NCBI GenBank assembly: GCA_020444275.1
Contig: JAHLLG010000002.1
Location: 248,001-312,000 of the forward strand
Source of the DNA: Bacteroidota bacterium
Lineage (GTDB): Bacteria > Bacteroidota > Bacteroidia > Bacteroidales > UBA12077
DNA length: 64,000 bases
Reading direction: 5' to 3'
In this document: positions 52,634 through 61,726 of the stretch, one piece after another
How the letters are laid out: each line of letters begins with the position of its first letter
How positions within the stretch are numbered: the first letter of the stretch is position 1
The notes under the pieces: generated by a model
The model's input: only the letters and a program-made list of their open reading frames with translations
What the model was told of the DNA's origin: nothing
The model's database searches: none
Made by a program: the position numbers and the translations under genes

Positions 52634-53964
52634 GTTCATTTATTAACTATATCATTGAGTCGACCATATCTATTTCAGTATTTTTTATTTTTTATGAGCT
52701 GTTTCTGAAAAGAGATACCTGGTTCAGATTTAATCGATATTATTTATTATTCGGTTTGATCTTTTCATTTGTTATTCCATTTATTGGTTTTTCAGCAAGC
52801 GGTGTTGGGGTTGATTCTCAAAATCAATTCCAGTTTAATGAATTGATACAAATGGGCTCTTATGTAAAATCATTTGAGCAGAATACTTTAAATAAATTGC
52901 CGCAGATCAATTATTACATGTTAATTTACTTAGTAATCTGTGGCTTGTTTCTCGTACGATTATTCGTTCAGTTTATAAAAATTTATAAAACGATACTTGC
53001 CAATGAGATAATACATTATAAGAAATTTAAAATTGTTTTTATACAAAAAGAAAGTGCTCCATTTTCGTTCTTTAATTATATTTTTATTTCAAAAGATGAT
53101 TACGGGAGCATAGGGTCGAATGAATTGTTATTGCATGAATTTGTTCATGCCAGGCAAAAGCATTCATTCGATGTAATCTTTCTTGAATTATTGCTTGTTC
53201 TTCAGTGGTTTAATCCTTTCATTTACAGGTATAGGTTAGCATTCAAGGAAGTTCATGAATATCTGGCTGATCGTGGTGTTTTAGTAAAACAAACCGATAG
53301 AACAGCGTATCAGAAATTGATACTCGACCAGATTGAAAAGGGCTTTCAAATAAACCTTGCCAGCCATTTTAATTATTCATTAACAAAAAACAGAATAAAA
53401 ATGATGACAAGAATAAATTCAAGTAAAAAAGCATATGTAAAAATACTTTTCGTTTTACCCTTAGTGCTGGTATTATTATCGGCATTTACCATAGAAACTG
53501 CAAAAGAGAGTGTAGTTGAAAAAAGTGGTTTTAATTTTATGATAGATCAAAGCACTAAAGTTCCATCGTTATTTCCGGTTAAAAAAATAGAAGGTGTAAA
53601 AATCTCTTCGGGATTCGGAATGCGAATGCATCCGATAAAAAAGGAGAAGATGATGCACAACGCGGTGGATATTAAAGCACCTCAAGGTACGCCGGTTTAT
53701 GCAGCAGCAGACGGAATGGTACGTAAGGTAAAACAAAATCATAAGGAGGGAACAGGTTATGGAAGATACATTATTATCGACCATGAAGAAGGGTTTTCGA
53801 CATTATATGCACAGCTTGCTGGCTACAATGTAAAAGAAGGTGAAGAAGTTAATAAAGGTGAAATTATTGGCTATGTTGGTAGCTCAGGAATGTCAACAGG
53901 ATCGCATTTACATTATGAAGTAATGAAAGATGGAGAAAATGTAAATCCTGAAAAATATTTTTAA
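52630..53964 (+). CDS. BlaR1-like M56 sensor protease fused to M23 (LytM) domain
   Basis: 444 residues. The N-terminal M56 part has membrane helices near 10-27, 35-55, 95-115 and 270-290; the zinc motif HEFVH is at 169-173, followed by EVHEYLADRG. After the last helix a periplasmic M23/LytM domain begins near 325: HNAVDIKAP with His343, and HLHYEV with His426 and His428, all the M23 ligands. In BlaR1 this position holds a penicillin-binding sensor domain. Here the protein may sense or cut peptidoglycan and signal to BlaI; that link is inference. Confidence 0.92.
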   Translation: MSSFINYIIESTISISVFFIFYELFLKRDTWFRFNRYYLLFGLIFSFVIPFIGFSASGVGVDSQNQFQFNELIQMGSYVKSFEQNTLNKLPQINYYMLIYLVICGLFLVRLFVQFIKIYKTILANEIIHYKKFKIVFIQKESAPFSFFNYIFISKDDYGSIGSNELLLHEFVHARQKHSFDVIFLELLLVLQWFNPFIYRYRLAFKEVHEYLADRGVLVKQTDRTAYQKLILDQIEKGFQINLASHFNYSLTKNRIKMMTRINSSKKAYVKILFVLPLVLVLLSAFTIETAKESVVEKSGFNFMIDQSTKVPSLFPVKKIEGVKISSGFGMRMHPIKKEKMMHNAVDIKAPQGTPVYAAADGMVRKVKQNHKEGTGYGRYIIIDHEEGFSTLYAQLAGYNVKEGEEVNKGEIIGYVGSSGMSTGSHLHYEVMKDGENVNPEKYF

Positions 53965-53987
53965 TAGGAAACGCAGTTTATAATTAA

Positions 53988-54052
53988 AGTTGTCATGCTG
54001 AGCCTGCCTGACGGACGGACAGGCCTGTCGAAGCATAGACAACTTTTTTTTA
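53988..54052 (+). terminator. Palindromic element acting as terminator
   Basis: AGTTGTCATGCT (53988-53999) pairs with AGCATAGACAACT (54032-54044; one extra A), with an inner GCCTG/CAGGC stem and a run of at least 8 T after it. The GC-rich inside differs sharply from the surrounding sequence. The GTCATGCTGAGCCTG core resembles a palindromic element that I recall from intergenic regions of many Bacteroidota. Confidence 0.75.
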
Positions 54053-54117
54053 TATGCTGTAACGAATTTAATCTTCAATCGTCTTTAGATAAAGTTTAAC
54101 AATTAAAGACGAAAACT

Positions 54118-54582
54118 ATGAAAAGAATAGTAAGCATTTTATTAGTAGTAATACTTTCAACAGCAGGATTGGCTGCACAAGAATCGTTAAGAGATGTTGT
54201 AAAAGAATTTCAACGCAATAACAGCGAATTTACCTTAGTAATTCCTTCGTTCTTAATTAAGCTCGGATTGGCTTATGGAGATATGGAAGATGAAGAGAGA
54301 GAAGTATTGAAAATGATTGATAATATGAAGATTGTCGTTAGCGAAAGTAATTTTCGAAAAGCCGACTTTTCTTTACTTGACGAAGGAATAAAAAATGGAA
54401 GCTTTGTAGAAGTAATGACAGTTAGAGAAAGAGATGAAAATGTTCGAATGGTGATGAACCAAAAATCAAAAAGAAAATCAGAAATGTTGATGCTTGTGGA
54501 AAGCAATGATGAAAATGTCTTATTGCTTTTTGATTTTCACGGTGAACCCGACTTTTCAAAGTTTGTAAGTTTGGCAAATTAA
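54118..54582 (+). CDS. DUF4252 exported protein
   Basis: 154 residues. A signal peptide ends near GLAAQ. The body has the DUF4252 layout: an early conserved stretch leading to FTLVIPSFLIKLGLA, then IDNMKIVVSES, and the closing LLLFDFHGEPDFSKFVSLAN. Members of the family are small exported proteins of unknown role, often near sigma factor or anti-sigma genes; none is visible here. Confidence 0.75.
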   Translation: MKRIVSILLVVILSTAGLAAQESLRDVVKEFQRNNSEFTLVIPSFLIKLGLAYGDMEDEEREVLKMIDNMKIVVSESNFRKADFSLLDEGIKNGSFVEVMTVRERDENVRMVMNQKSKRKSEMLMLVESNDENVLLLFDFHGEPDFSKFVSLAN

Positions 54583-54599
54583 GATGGATATAAAGATAT

Positions 54600-54643
54600 A
54601 GATGGAAAACACATATTATCGGTGTGTTTCCATCTGTTTTTTT
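54600..54643 (+). terminator. Terminator after DUF4252 gene
   Basis: AGATGGAAAACACA pairs with TGTGTTTCCATCT (one extra A) around a 9-base loop, then TTTTTTT follows a G. The right part of the stem is also the 3' coding end of the convergent STAS-like gene. Confidence 0.75.
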
Positions 54644-55005
54644 AACCACTCAATAGCTTCCTCTTCTCTGGTAAATAAACGTGTAGGTAATTTGGGTTTG
54701 CTAAACCGTAAGAAAAGGTTTGCAAAAGAGCTAGAGATTCTTGAATCAACTAAGAATGCTTGTCCTGCAACATGATCTCTGTATTGTTTTGCTCCATACG
54801 ATCTTGCTTCAGAATCGGCAAAAAGCATATCACGGATATCAATTAAATTGGCACAAAGTTCTGTTCCATTCCATTCGTCGCCTGCTTCAGTCATCATTTT
54901 TACAGTTTCTACATCAATTGAACATTTATTAATTGCTTTGTAAATATAGATTTGATCATCTCGTTTAATCAGCTCTATTTTGTCGTTAATTATTCTGCTT
55001 TCCAT
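54616..55005 (-). CDS. STAS/SpoIIAA-like protein
   Basis: 129 residues, no signal or membrane helix. The order of a beta-strand start (IELIKRDDQIYIYKAI), a central ANLIDIRDMLFADSEARSYGA and the C-terminal RLFTREEEAIEWLKKQ resembles SpoIIAA-like/STAS-related small proteins. I am not certain of the subfamily. Ahead of kinase 3 on the same strand, about 80 bp away across its 3' side, so a functional link is possible but unproven. Confidence 0.6.
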   Translation of the reverse strand: MESRIINDKIELIKRDDQIYIYKAINKCSIDVETVKMMTEAGDEWNGTELCANLIDIRDMLFADSEARSYGAKQYRDHVAGQAFLVDSRISSSFANLFLRFSKPKLPTRLFTREEEAIEWLKKQMETHR

Positions 55006-55084
55006 AATGCCAATTTAAAGTTGGGTTAGTGATTTTTGATTAAGATACGGTGAATCTGAAAAAAGGTTTATTATTTCTTCAAAT

Positions 55085-56425
55085 TTAAAAAGTTAGTGTA
55101 AAAACAGTTGCCTTATTTGGTTCTGACTTAACTGTGATAGTGCCTCCATGTAAATGCATAATTTGACGTGATAAGCTTAAACCAATTCCTGATCCTGTTT
55201 CTTTGGTGGTAAAAAACGGCACAAAAATTTCGTTTATTTTTTGTTTTGTTATACCAGTTCCATTATCTATAATTTCAATGCATATGTTGCTGTTGTGCTC
55301 AAATGCACTCAACTCTATTCTACTTGCAGAAGCTTCGTTAGCGTTTTTAATTAAATTGATTAAAATCTGTTCTACCAATGTAAAATCAGCAGTTAGCTTC
55401 ATGTCTTGATTTTGTAATTTAATTGCCAGCTCTGATGATTTTTTATCCAATTCTTCAGATAACAAATTATACACAGAATTAAAAAGTTCTGATACTTGAA
55501 ATTGCTTTTTATTTGGTTCAGGGATTTTTGCCAGTTTTCTAAAATCATCAACAAATTGGTATAATCCGGAGGTCCTCTTTTCAATGGTTTTTAGTGCCTT
55601 CTGGATTTTAGCTATAGAGGTTTCGTTTAATTCTGTTTTGGCTTTGAGATCACCTGATTCATGTTGTACCTGCATTAAGCTGGTTTCTGTAAGTGAAATG
55701 ATTGGCGTAACCGAATTCATGATCTCGTGGCTTAATGTTCTCAATAACTTTTGCCACGACTCAATTTCCTTGTTATCCAATTCTTCCTGAATATTATGGA
55801 AAGTGAGCAGAATATATTGTTTGCTTACTAATTTTAGCGGACTGGAGTGCACTAAATACTGGAGTTTTTCATTGGCTAAGTCTAAATCTACTGTTTTCTT
55901 TCCTGCAAATGGAGTAGTAAATAGCTCAGAAATTCCGGGAACTTTTTTCTGAATGGTCTTGAATGAATCTTCCGGATTAAGATTTAACATCTTAGTTGCC
56001 GACTGATTCATTAAGGTTAAGTTTGCATGATCACAATCGTAGAGTAAAATACCAGGTTGAACTTTGTCAATAATAACTTTAAGGAGTTGAAATTGAGCCT
56101 CTTTTTCTATCTTAGAATTGAAAATAGTTTGTGCTATTCCCTTAAACGATTGATTTAATGATTTAAACGATTTATCAACCAACTCAATATTACTTGTGGC
56201 AGAATAATCTTTATCTTTTATTGTATCTAAGAAATAGCTTAAACTACGGTTGGTTTTATTTATAAAGTGCAGTAGTTCATATATTTGCCCTATGAGAATG
56301 AGAATAAAAACAAGACTACTGAAAAGTCTGTTGGGCATGGATATATATCGAGCAATTAATGTCATGTTAATTAACATGAAAGCAATACGAACAATTACTA
56401 CTATGGAAAATCGTTTATAAACCAT
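55085..56425 (-). CDS. Membrane sensor histidine kinase, NtrB-like (pair 3)
   Basis: 446 residues. Two membrane helices (about 8-26 and 33-50), a PAS-like region, an H-box with LSHEIMNSVTPI, and a HATPase domain with INLIKNANEA, DNGTGIT and [12 protein letters not shown]. The ATG overlaps the last codons and stop of the regulator gene by 11 bp, exactly as in pairs 2 and 4. Confidence 0.92.
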   Translation of the reverse strand: MVYKRFSIVVIVRIAFMLINMTLIARYISMPNRLFSSLVFILILIGQIYELLHFINKTNRSLSYFLDTIKDKDYSATSNIELVDKSFKSLNQSFKGIAQTIFNSKIEKEAQFQLLKVIIDKVQPGILLYDCDHANLTLMNQSATKMLNLNPEDSFKTIQKKVPGISELFTTPFAGKKTVDLDLANEKLQYLVHSSPLKLVSKQYILLTFHNIQEELDNKEIESWQKLLRTLSHEIMNSVTPIISLTETSLMQVQHESGDLKAKTELNETSIAKIQKALKTIEKRTSGLYQFVDDFRKLAKIPEPNKKQFQVSELFNSVYNLLSEELDKKSSELAIKLQNQDMKLTADFTLVEQILINLIKNANEASASRIELSAFEHNSNICIEIIDNGTGITKQKINEIFVPFFTTKETGSGIGLSLSRQIMHLHGGTITVKSEPNKATVFTLTF

Positions 56426-57791
56426 GTTTTTCTAATCTGCGATAAAGGGCATTGCGCTGAATGCCTAATTCTTGAGCTGCTTTGGTTATATTACCCTGAT
56501 GTTTTTCTAATGCTTTTAAGATTAATAGTTTTTCGTTTTCATCCAGGTTTAAATTGGTATAGTCCTTATTTCCTTTCGCTGTTTGCGATAAGATATTCAT
56601 GTCAATATGTACAGTATTTCCATCTGATAAAACTGTAGCTCTTTCGATAATATTTTTAAGTTCTCTAATATTTCCGGGCCAGTCGTAATTTTTTAATTGC
56701 CGCATAATGCGATCGGTAAATTTTAAATCGGGCTTATTATATTTTAATTTGAATTGATTTAAAAAATGATTTGCAAGTAATGGAATATCTTCGGTTCGCT
56801 CTTTTAAACGCGGATTATGTATTTCAAAGGTATTTATGCGATAAAAGAGATCCTGTCTGAATTCACCTTTCTCTACCATTTCTTTTAAAGGCATATTCGT
56901 AGCACAAATCACCCTAACATCCACCGGGATTTCTTTTGCAGAGCCTACTTTAGTAACTTTTCGATTTTGTAGAATGGTTAAAAGTTTGGCTTGAAGGTTA
57001 TAGGGCAAATTACCAATTTCATCTAAAAATATGGTTCCTTTATGGGCTAGTTCAAACCGGCCGGGTTTATCCGATTTGGCATCGGTAAATGCCCCTTTAA
57101 CATGTCCAAAAATTTCGCTTTCAAATAGGGTTTCACTAATAGCTCCCATATCAACCGAAATGAAAATCTCGTTACGGCGGTTCGATAGTCGGTGTATTTC
57201 CCGGGCAGCTAATTCTTTACCTGTTCCGTTTTCGCCTAAAAGAAGAACATTGGCATCTGTTTCGGCTACTTTTTTTAAGGTTTCTTTGAGTTGATTTATA
57301 GCAGGCGAATTTCCAATAATTTGCGTGTAATCTTTTGAGATGCTTTCATTAAGAGCATCTGACTGATTTTTATATCTTGTTTTCTCTTTTTGATTTTCGA
57401 TAAATCGATGTGCTGATATTAAGCTTGCCAGTAATTTAGGGTTTTTCCATGGTTTTAGTATGAAATCGAATGCACCCTTTTTTGTTCCCTGAACTGCCAG
57501 ATCGATATCGCCAAATGCTGTCATTAGAATAACAACAATTTCAGGGTACTCCGTCTTTATCTTTTCCAGCCAATAAATCCCTTCCTGACCTTCTACATCT
57601 CCCTTGCGAAAATTCATATCAAGCAATACAATATCAATATTATGATGTACCAATTGGGAGATCAGTTTTTTCGGATTTGATTCTGTAATGACGTGAGCAA
57701 AATTGTCTTCTAAAAAAAGCTCTGCCGATGTCAGAATATCAACATCATCATCAATAATTAATATGTTTGAATCAAATTTTTCTTGTGCCAT
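56415..57791 (-). CDS. NtrC-type sigma-54 response regulator (pair 3)
   Basis: 458 residues. Receiver domain with DDDVD near 16-20 and phospho-acceptor Asp in LLDMNF near 60; AAA+ domain with GENGTGKE and the loop GAFTDA; Fis-type helix-turn-helix at the end (AAQELGIQRNALYRRL). Divergent from permease 5, which has a sigma-54-like element and paired AACA repeats upstream. Confidence 0.93.
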   Translation of the reverse strand: MAQEKFDSNILIIDDDVDILTSAELFLEDNFAHVITESNPKKLISQLVHHNIDIVLLDMNFRKGDVEGQEGIYWLEKIKTEYPEIVVILMTAFGDIDLAVQGTKKGAFDFILKPWKNPKLLASLISAHRFIENQKEKTRYKNQSDALNESISKDYTQIIGNSPAINQLKETLKKVAETDANVLLLGENGTGKELAAREIHRLSNRRNEIFISVDMGAISETLFESEIFGHVKGAFTDAKSDKPGRFELAHKGTIFLDEIGNLPYNLQAKLLTILQNRKVTKVGSAKEIPVDVRVICATNMPLKEMVEKGEFRQDLFYRINTFEIHNPRLKERTEDIPLLANHFLNQFKLKYNKPDLKFTDRIMRQLKNYDWPGNIRELKNIIERATVLSDGNTVHIDMNILSQTAKGNKDYTNLNLDENEKLLILKALEKHQGNITKAAQELGIQRNALYRRLEKHGL

Positions 57792-57850
57792 ACGATTTCG
57801 TAATGGGTACTAAGATACAAATAATTCTGATTGATTATTTAAAATGCTTC

Positions 57851-57886
57851 AAAAACGAACAGTGTGTTGCGCTAAAAACGAACAGT
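57851..57886. promoter_or_regulatory. Perfect 13-bp tandem repeat, possible NtrC-type enhancer (permease 5)
   Basis: AAAAACGAACAGT occurs at 57851-57863 and again at 57874-57886, period 23 bp. The GAACA cores begin 94 and 71 bp before the -24 GG at 57951, almost the same distances as upstream of permease 2 (93 and 71). An AACA-GTG-TGTT dyad lies at 57858-57868. Confidence 0.6.
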
Positions 57887-57949
57887 AATTGTAGTATATT
57901 TTATAGATTGCATGTTGTAAAATCAAGATAAATAGTTAGTTATAATTTT

Positions 57950-57965
57950 TGGAATACAAATTGGT
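57950..57965 (+). promoter_or_regulatory. Sigma-54-like promoter upstream of permease 5
   Basis: TGGAATACAAATTGGT has GG (57951-57952), then TTGG with G-G at -13/-12 after 10 bp. It matches TTG of the -12 box but not the C. The predicted leader to the ATG at 58010 is about 34 bases. Confidence 0.5.
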
Positions 57966-58009
57966 TATAAACCGTTAAATATTGATAAAAACATTTAAAT
58001 TTATACCAT

Positions 58010-60373
58010 ATGTTTAGAAATTATATAAAAGTAGCATTACGAAATTTATTCAGGAATAAGATTTATTCGCTGATAAATATACTTGGTTTAGCTGTTGGTT
58101 TAGCGGCTACCATCTTGTTATTCTTATATGTTCGGTTAGAGTTGAGTTACGATAAGCATTTTAAAGAACACGAACAGATTTATAGGGTATTATCGCATTC
58201 GACCCGCGCAGGTGAACAGGAAATTGACATGCCCATTACCCTGTATGAAATTCCGGAAGAGGTAACATCGAAAATTCCTGAGGTGGCATATGCAACCAGA
58301 ACTACTACTTTTGATAAACGAGAAGTTAAAGTAAATGGCGAAACCAAAGGATTTTACAACAGTACATTAGCTGACTCGTCATTTTTTAAGGTGTTTTCTT
58401 TTAAGTCGTATGCTGGCGATCTGCAAAATGCTCTTGATCGACCAAACTCTGTTGTTTTAACAAAAGAAAGTGCCGAGAAAATCTTTGGCAATGCCGATGC
58501 AGTAGGTAAAACCGTGTATGTTTTTGGTGATGATATGACCGTAACAGCTGTAATGGAGAATGTGCCTGAAAACACTCACCTCAAGTTTGATTTATTAATA
58601 TCAATTATATCGGGTGATGAGCAACACATGAAATATCAAGGAAATAATTTTCATGTGTATGTTAAGTTTAAACAACCGGCAACTGACAATCTGAGATTAA
58701 AGACGTGTAATTCTATTTCGGCCTATGTGAACGAAATGTTCAAAGAATATAAAATTACGTATTCGCATTCTTTACAACCACTTGCCGATATTCATTTACA
58801 CTCGGGTAAATTGGATTATGATAGTGCCGAGCTGGGAAGCATTCAATATATATACATCTTTTCAATTTTGGCCGCGTTTATTTTAATTATCGCAATCTTT
58901 AATTATGTAAGTTTATTTACGGCCAAATCGGAAAGCAGAGCAAAAGAAGTTGGCATAAGAAAGGTGAGTGGAGCATTTCGTCATGCAATCGTAAAACAAT
59001 TTATTGGTGAATCGGTTATTATCTCATTTATCTCGTTTTTAATTGCCATGTTTTTGGTAGAAGCATTTTTACCTCATTTTGGTAACCTGGTAAGTCGAAA
59101 AATAGTTTTTTCTTATGCTCAGAATTTCGAGTTAATCGGTTTGTTTTTGTTCATATCACTATTTGTAGGATTTTTCTCGGGCATATATCCGGCTTTATTT
59201 ATTTCCCGGTTTAATCCGGTAGCTATTCTTAAGGGAACATTTACAGGAAAGAAAAATAAGTTTTTAAATATTCTGTTAGTTGTTGTTCAGTTTTCTATTG
59301 CTATAGCCCTAATTTCTTCATTATTTGTACTATATGCTCAGGTTAGGTACATGAAAAATAAAAATATGGGTTTTGACAAAGAGCAGCTGGTGGTTTTTTC
59401 GAATTTTACAGGTAAAATTGTATCCAATTATGAATCGTTAAAAGGTGAATTACTTTCCAATCCGGATATTATCTCCGTAACGGCTTCACAGTCTATACCA
59501 GGAATCAGCAGAAGTGGAATGAATATTCGATTACCGGAATGGCCTTTGGAAGAAGCTATTCCGTTAAAGGAAAATCGTGTTCAGGACGATTATGTTAAAA
59601 CTATGGGGTTTGAGTTAATTGAAGGTTCTGATTTTTCCGATCGATTGGCAAGTGATAGTGCTGCCTTTATTTTAAACGAGGCTGCCGCCCGATTGCTTAA
59701 TTTGGATGATCCAATAGGGAAAGAGATTATAGTTTGGTTACATAAAGGAAGGATTAAAGGTATTATTAAAGATTTTCATTTCACATCATTACATGAAAAA
59801 ATAGAACCCTTGGTTTTTAGTCATTATTCTAATCGTTTTCATAATATTAGTATTCGAATAAAAGCAGGCCGAATACCGGAAGGGTTAAAATATGCACAAG
59901 GTGTTTTTTCAAAATTCGATGCAGATTATACACAAAACTATACATTTCTCGATGATATGTTTGATAGTATGTACCGGAATGAAGAAAAATCAAACAAGCT
60001 TATATTTTTAGCCTCATTATTAGCAATATTGATTTCTGTTATGGGATTGCTGGCATTAACTTCGTTTGTTGTGGCACGCAGAACAAAAGAGATAGGAATC
60101 AGGAAAGCACTGGGGTCGAATGTTGGTTTAATACTGGTTTTATTGAATAAAGATATCCTAAAATGGGTATTCATTTCATCACTGATAGGGATTCCGGCTT
60201 CGTACTTGTTTATGAAAAAATGGTTGTTAAATTTTGCCTATAGGATTGATTTAAATATTGGTTTCTTTCTGTTAGCTTTACTCATTGCAATTTTGATTGC
60301 TGTGGTAACCATTACAGTGCAGTCTTTCAAAACAGCCAATAAAAATCCAACAGAATCGTTACGTTACGAATAA
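58010..60373 (+). CDS. MacB/FtsX-like ABC permease 5
   Basis: 787 residues with the paralogues' two-half layout: an N-terminal helix (YSLINILGLAVGLAATILLF), an extracytoplasmic domain, mid helices (AAFILIIAIFNYVSLFTAKS), a second half opening with LNILLVVVQFSIAIALI, three C-terminal helices and the tail NPTESLRYE. No ATPase nearby. Its TAA directly abuts the stop codon of kinase 4 on the other strand, with no base between them. Confidence 0.9.
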   Translation: MFRNYIKVALRNLFRNKIYSLINILGLAVGLAATILLFLYVRLELSYDKHFKEHEQIYRVLSHSTRAGEQEIDMPITLYEIPEEVTSKIPEVAYATRTTTFDKREVKVNGETKGFYNSTLADSSFFKVFSFKSYAGDLQNALDRPNSVVLTKESAEKIFGNADAVGKTVYVFGDDMTVTAVMENVPENTHLKFDLLISIISGDEQHMKYQGNNFHVYVKFKQPATDNLRLKTCNSISAYVNEMFKEYKITYSHSLQPLADIHLHSGKLDYDSAELGSIQYIYIFSILAAFILIIAIFNYVSLFTAKSESRAKEVGIRKVSGAFRHAIVKQFIGESVIISFISFLIAMFLVEAFLPHFGNLVSRKIVFSYAQNFELIGLFLFISLFVGFFSGIYPALFISRFNPVAILKGTFTGKKNKFLNILLVVVQFSIAIALISSLFVLYAQVRYMKNKNMGFDKEQLVVFSNFTGKIVSNYESLKGELLSNPDIISVTASQSIPGISRSGMNIRLPEWPLEEAIPLKENRVQDDYVKTMGFELIEGSDFSDRLASDSAAFILNEAAARLLNLDDPIGKEIIVWLHKGRIKGIIKDFHFTSLHEKIEPLVFSHYSNRFHNISIRIKAGRIPEGLKYAQGVFSKFDADYTQNYTFLDDMFDSMYRNEEKSNKLIFLASLLAILISVMGLLALTSFVVARRTKEIGIRKALGSNVGLILVLLNKDILKWVFISSLIGIPASYLFMKKWLLNFAYRIDLNIGFFLLALLIAILIAVVTITVQSFKTANKNPTESLRYE

Positions 60374-61726
60374 TTAAAAAGTAAGTGTAAATATTGTTTC
60401 AACATCAGGTGTTGATCTAACCATAATATTTCCACCATGTAAATGCATAATCTGACGAGAAAGGCTCAAACCAATACCAGAGCCTTTCTCTTTAGTTGTA
60501 AAGAATGGAATAAAAATGTTATCAATCTCTTCATGTGTAATACCTTTCCCGTTATCGCTAACTTTTATTAATGGTTTTTCATCGTGTAATTCTGCTGTAA
60601 TTTTAAGATATGAATTCTTTGTACTTAATAATGCCTCGGATGAATTTTTCATTAAGTTAATTAATACCTGTTCAATTAGTTTTTCATCGGCATGTAAAAT
60701 AAGATCCTTAGGATTACACGAAAAGCTAAAATCTATTGCTTTTTCCTGAAAATCTTTATTAAATAATGTTTTCAGATGTTCAAACATATCGGAAACAGCA
60801 AACTCTTTCATTTTAGGTTTAGGTATTTGAGTAAGGTTTTTATAAGTTTCCACAAAATTACTTAACCCTTCGCTTCTTTTTCGAATGGTTTTTAGTCCTA
60901 ATAATGAATTTTCAATAGTTGAATGGTCAATCTGTTCAATGGTTTTAACCTGGTTGTTTTCTTCGTACATTTCAATTAGCGATCCTGATAAAAGTTTAAT
61001 TGGGCTAACCGAATTCATGATTTCGTGCGTTAAAACACGAATAAGTTTTTGCCAGGCATCCACCTCGCTCTGATCAATCTCACTTTTAATATTTTGTAGC
61101 GACAGTAATTTAATTTCGCGGCTTTTAATTTTAAAGTTGGCTGTTTTAACCGATAACTGAATAATTTCATTATCGATGTTTAGTTTAAAGAGCTTGTTAT
61201 TTCCGGGTTTTAGTTTTATAAACTGATTTGATAATCCAACTTGAACAGATTCCAAATCACTAATATTTTTTAAGGAATGCTTATCCAGCAATTTTAAAGC
61301 CGATTCGTTACACACTTCAATTTTTCCCGTTTCATCAAAAGCAAGGATACCAATCGCAATATGTTTAATCGTATTTTGAAAGTATTGGTGTTCTGTTTCT
61401 TTTTCTGATCTTACCTCTGAAATATCTTGAATAATATTATTTAGCTCATGATATAAACTTTGAAAAGCTTTATCAATTTTTTTCTTCTTATGAAAACTTA
61501 TGGAAACATCGTTGTATTTAATGGCAGTTATGAATTTAATCAGATCGCGCTGAATACGCTGAAGATACCAGATTAGATAAATAATTTCCAGTATCCACAA
61601 AATTACAAGCGATGAACTTGTAATGAGCATATATTCCTGATCTAATGTCCAAAAAAAAGCCGCTGTAGTTGCTGCAATTAAAACTACTTGTAAAATTATA
61701 TTTAATCTGAATTTGCTATATACCAT
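60374..61726 (-). CDS. Membrane sensor histidine kinase, NtrB-like (pair 4)
   Basis: 450 residues. Two membrane helices (about 9-26 and 33-53), a PAS-like region (about 118-210), an H-box with LTHEIMNSVSPI, and a HATPase domain with INLMKNSSEA, DNGKGIT and [12 protein letters not shown]. It overlaps the upstream regulator gene by 11 bp. Convergent with permease 5 at zero distance. Confidence 0.92.
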   Translation of the reverse strand: MVYSKFRLNIILQVVLIAATTAAFFWTLDQEYMLITSSSLVILWILEIIYLIWYLQRIQRDLIKFITAIKYNDVSISFHKKKKIDKAFQSLYHELNNIIQDISEVRSEKETEHQYFQNTIKHIAIGILAFDETGKIEVCNESALKLLDKHSLKNISDLESVQVGLSNQFIKLKPGNNKLFKLNIDNEIIQLSVKTANFKIKSREIKLLSLQNIKSEIDQSEVDAWQKLIRVLTHEIMNSVSPIKLLSGSLIEMYEENNQVKTIEQIDHSTIENSLLGLKTIRKRSEGLSNFVETYKNLTQIPKPKMKEFAVSDMFEHLKTLFNKDFQEKAIDFSFSCNPKDLILHADEKLIEQVLINLMKNSSEALLSTKNSYLKITAELHDEKPLIKVSDNGKGITHEEIDNIFIPFFTTKEKGSGIGLSLSRQIMHLHGGNIMVRSTPDVETIFTLTF

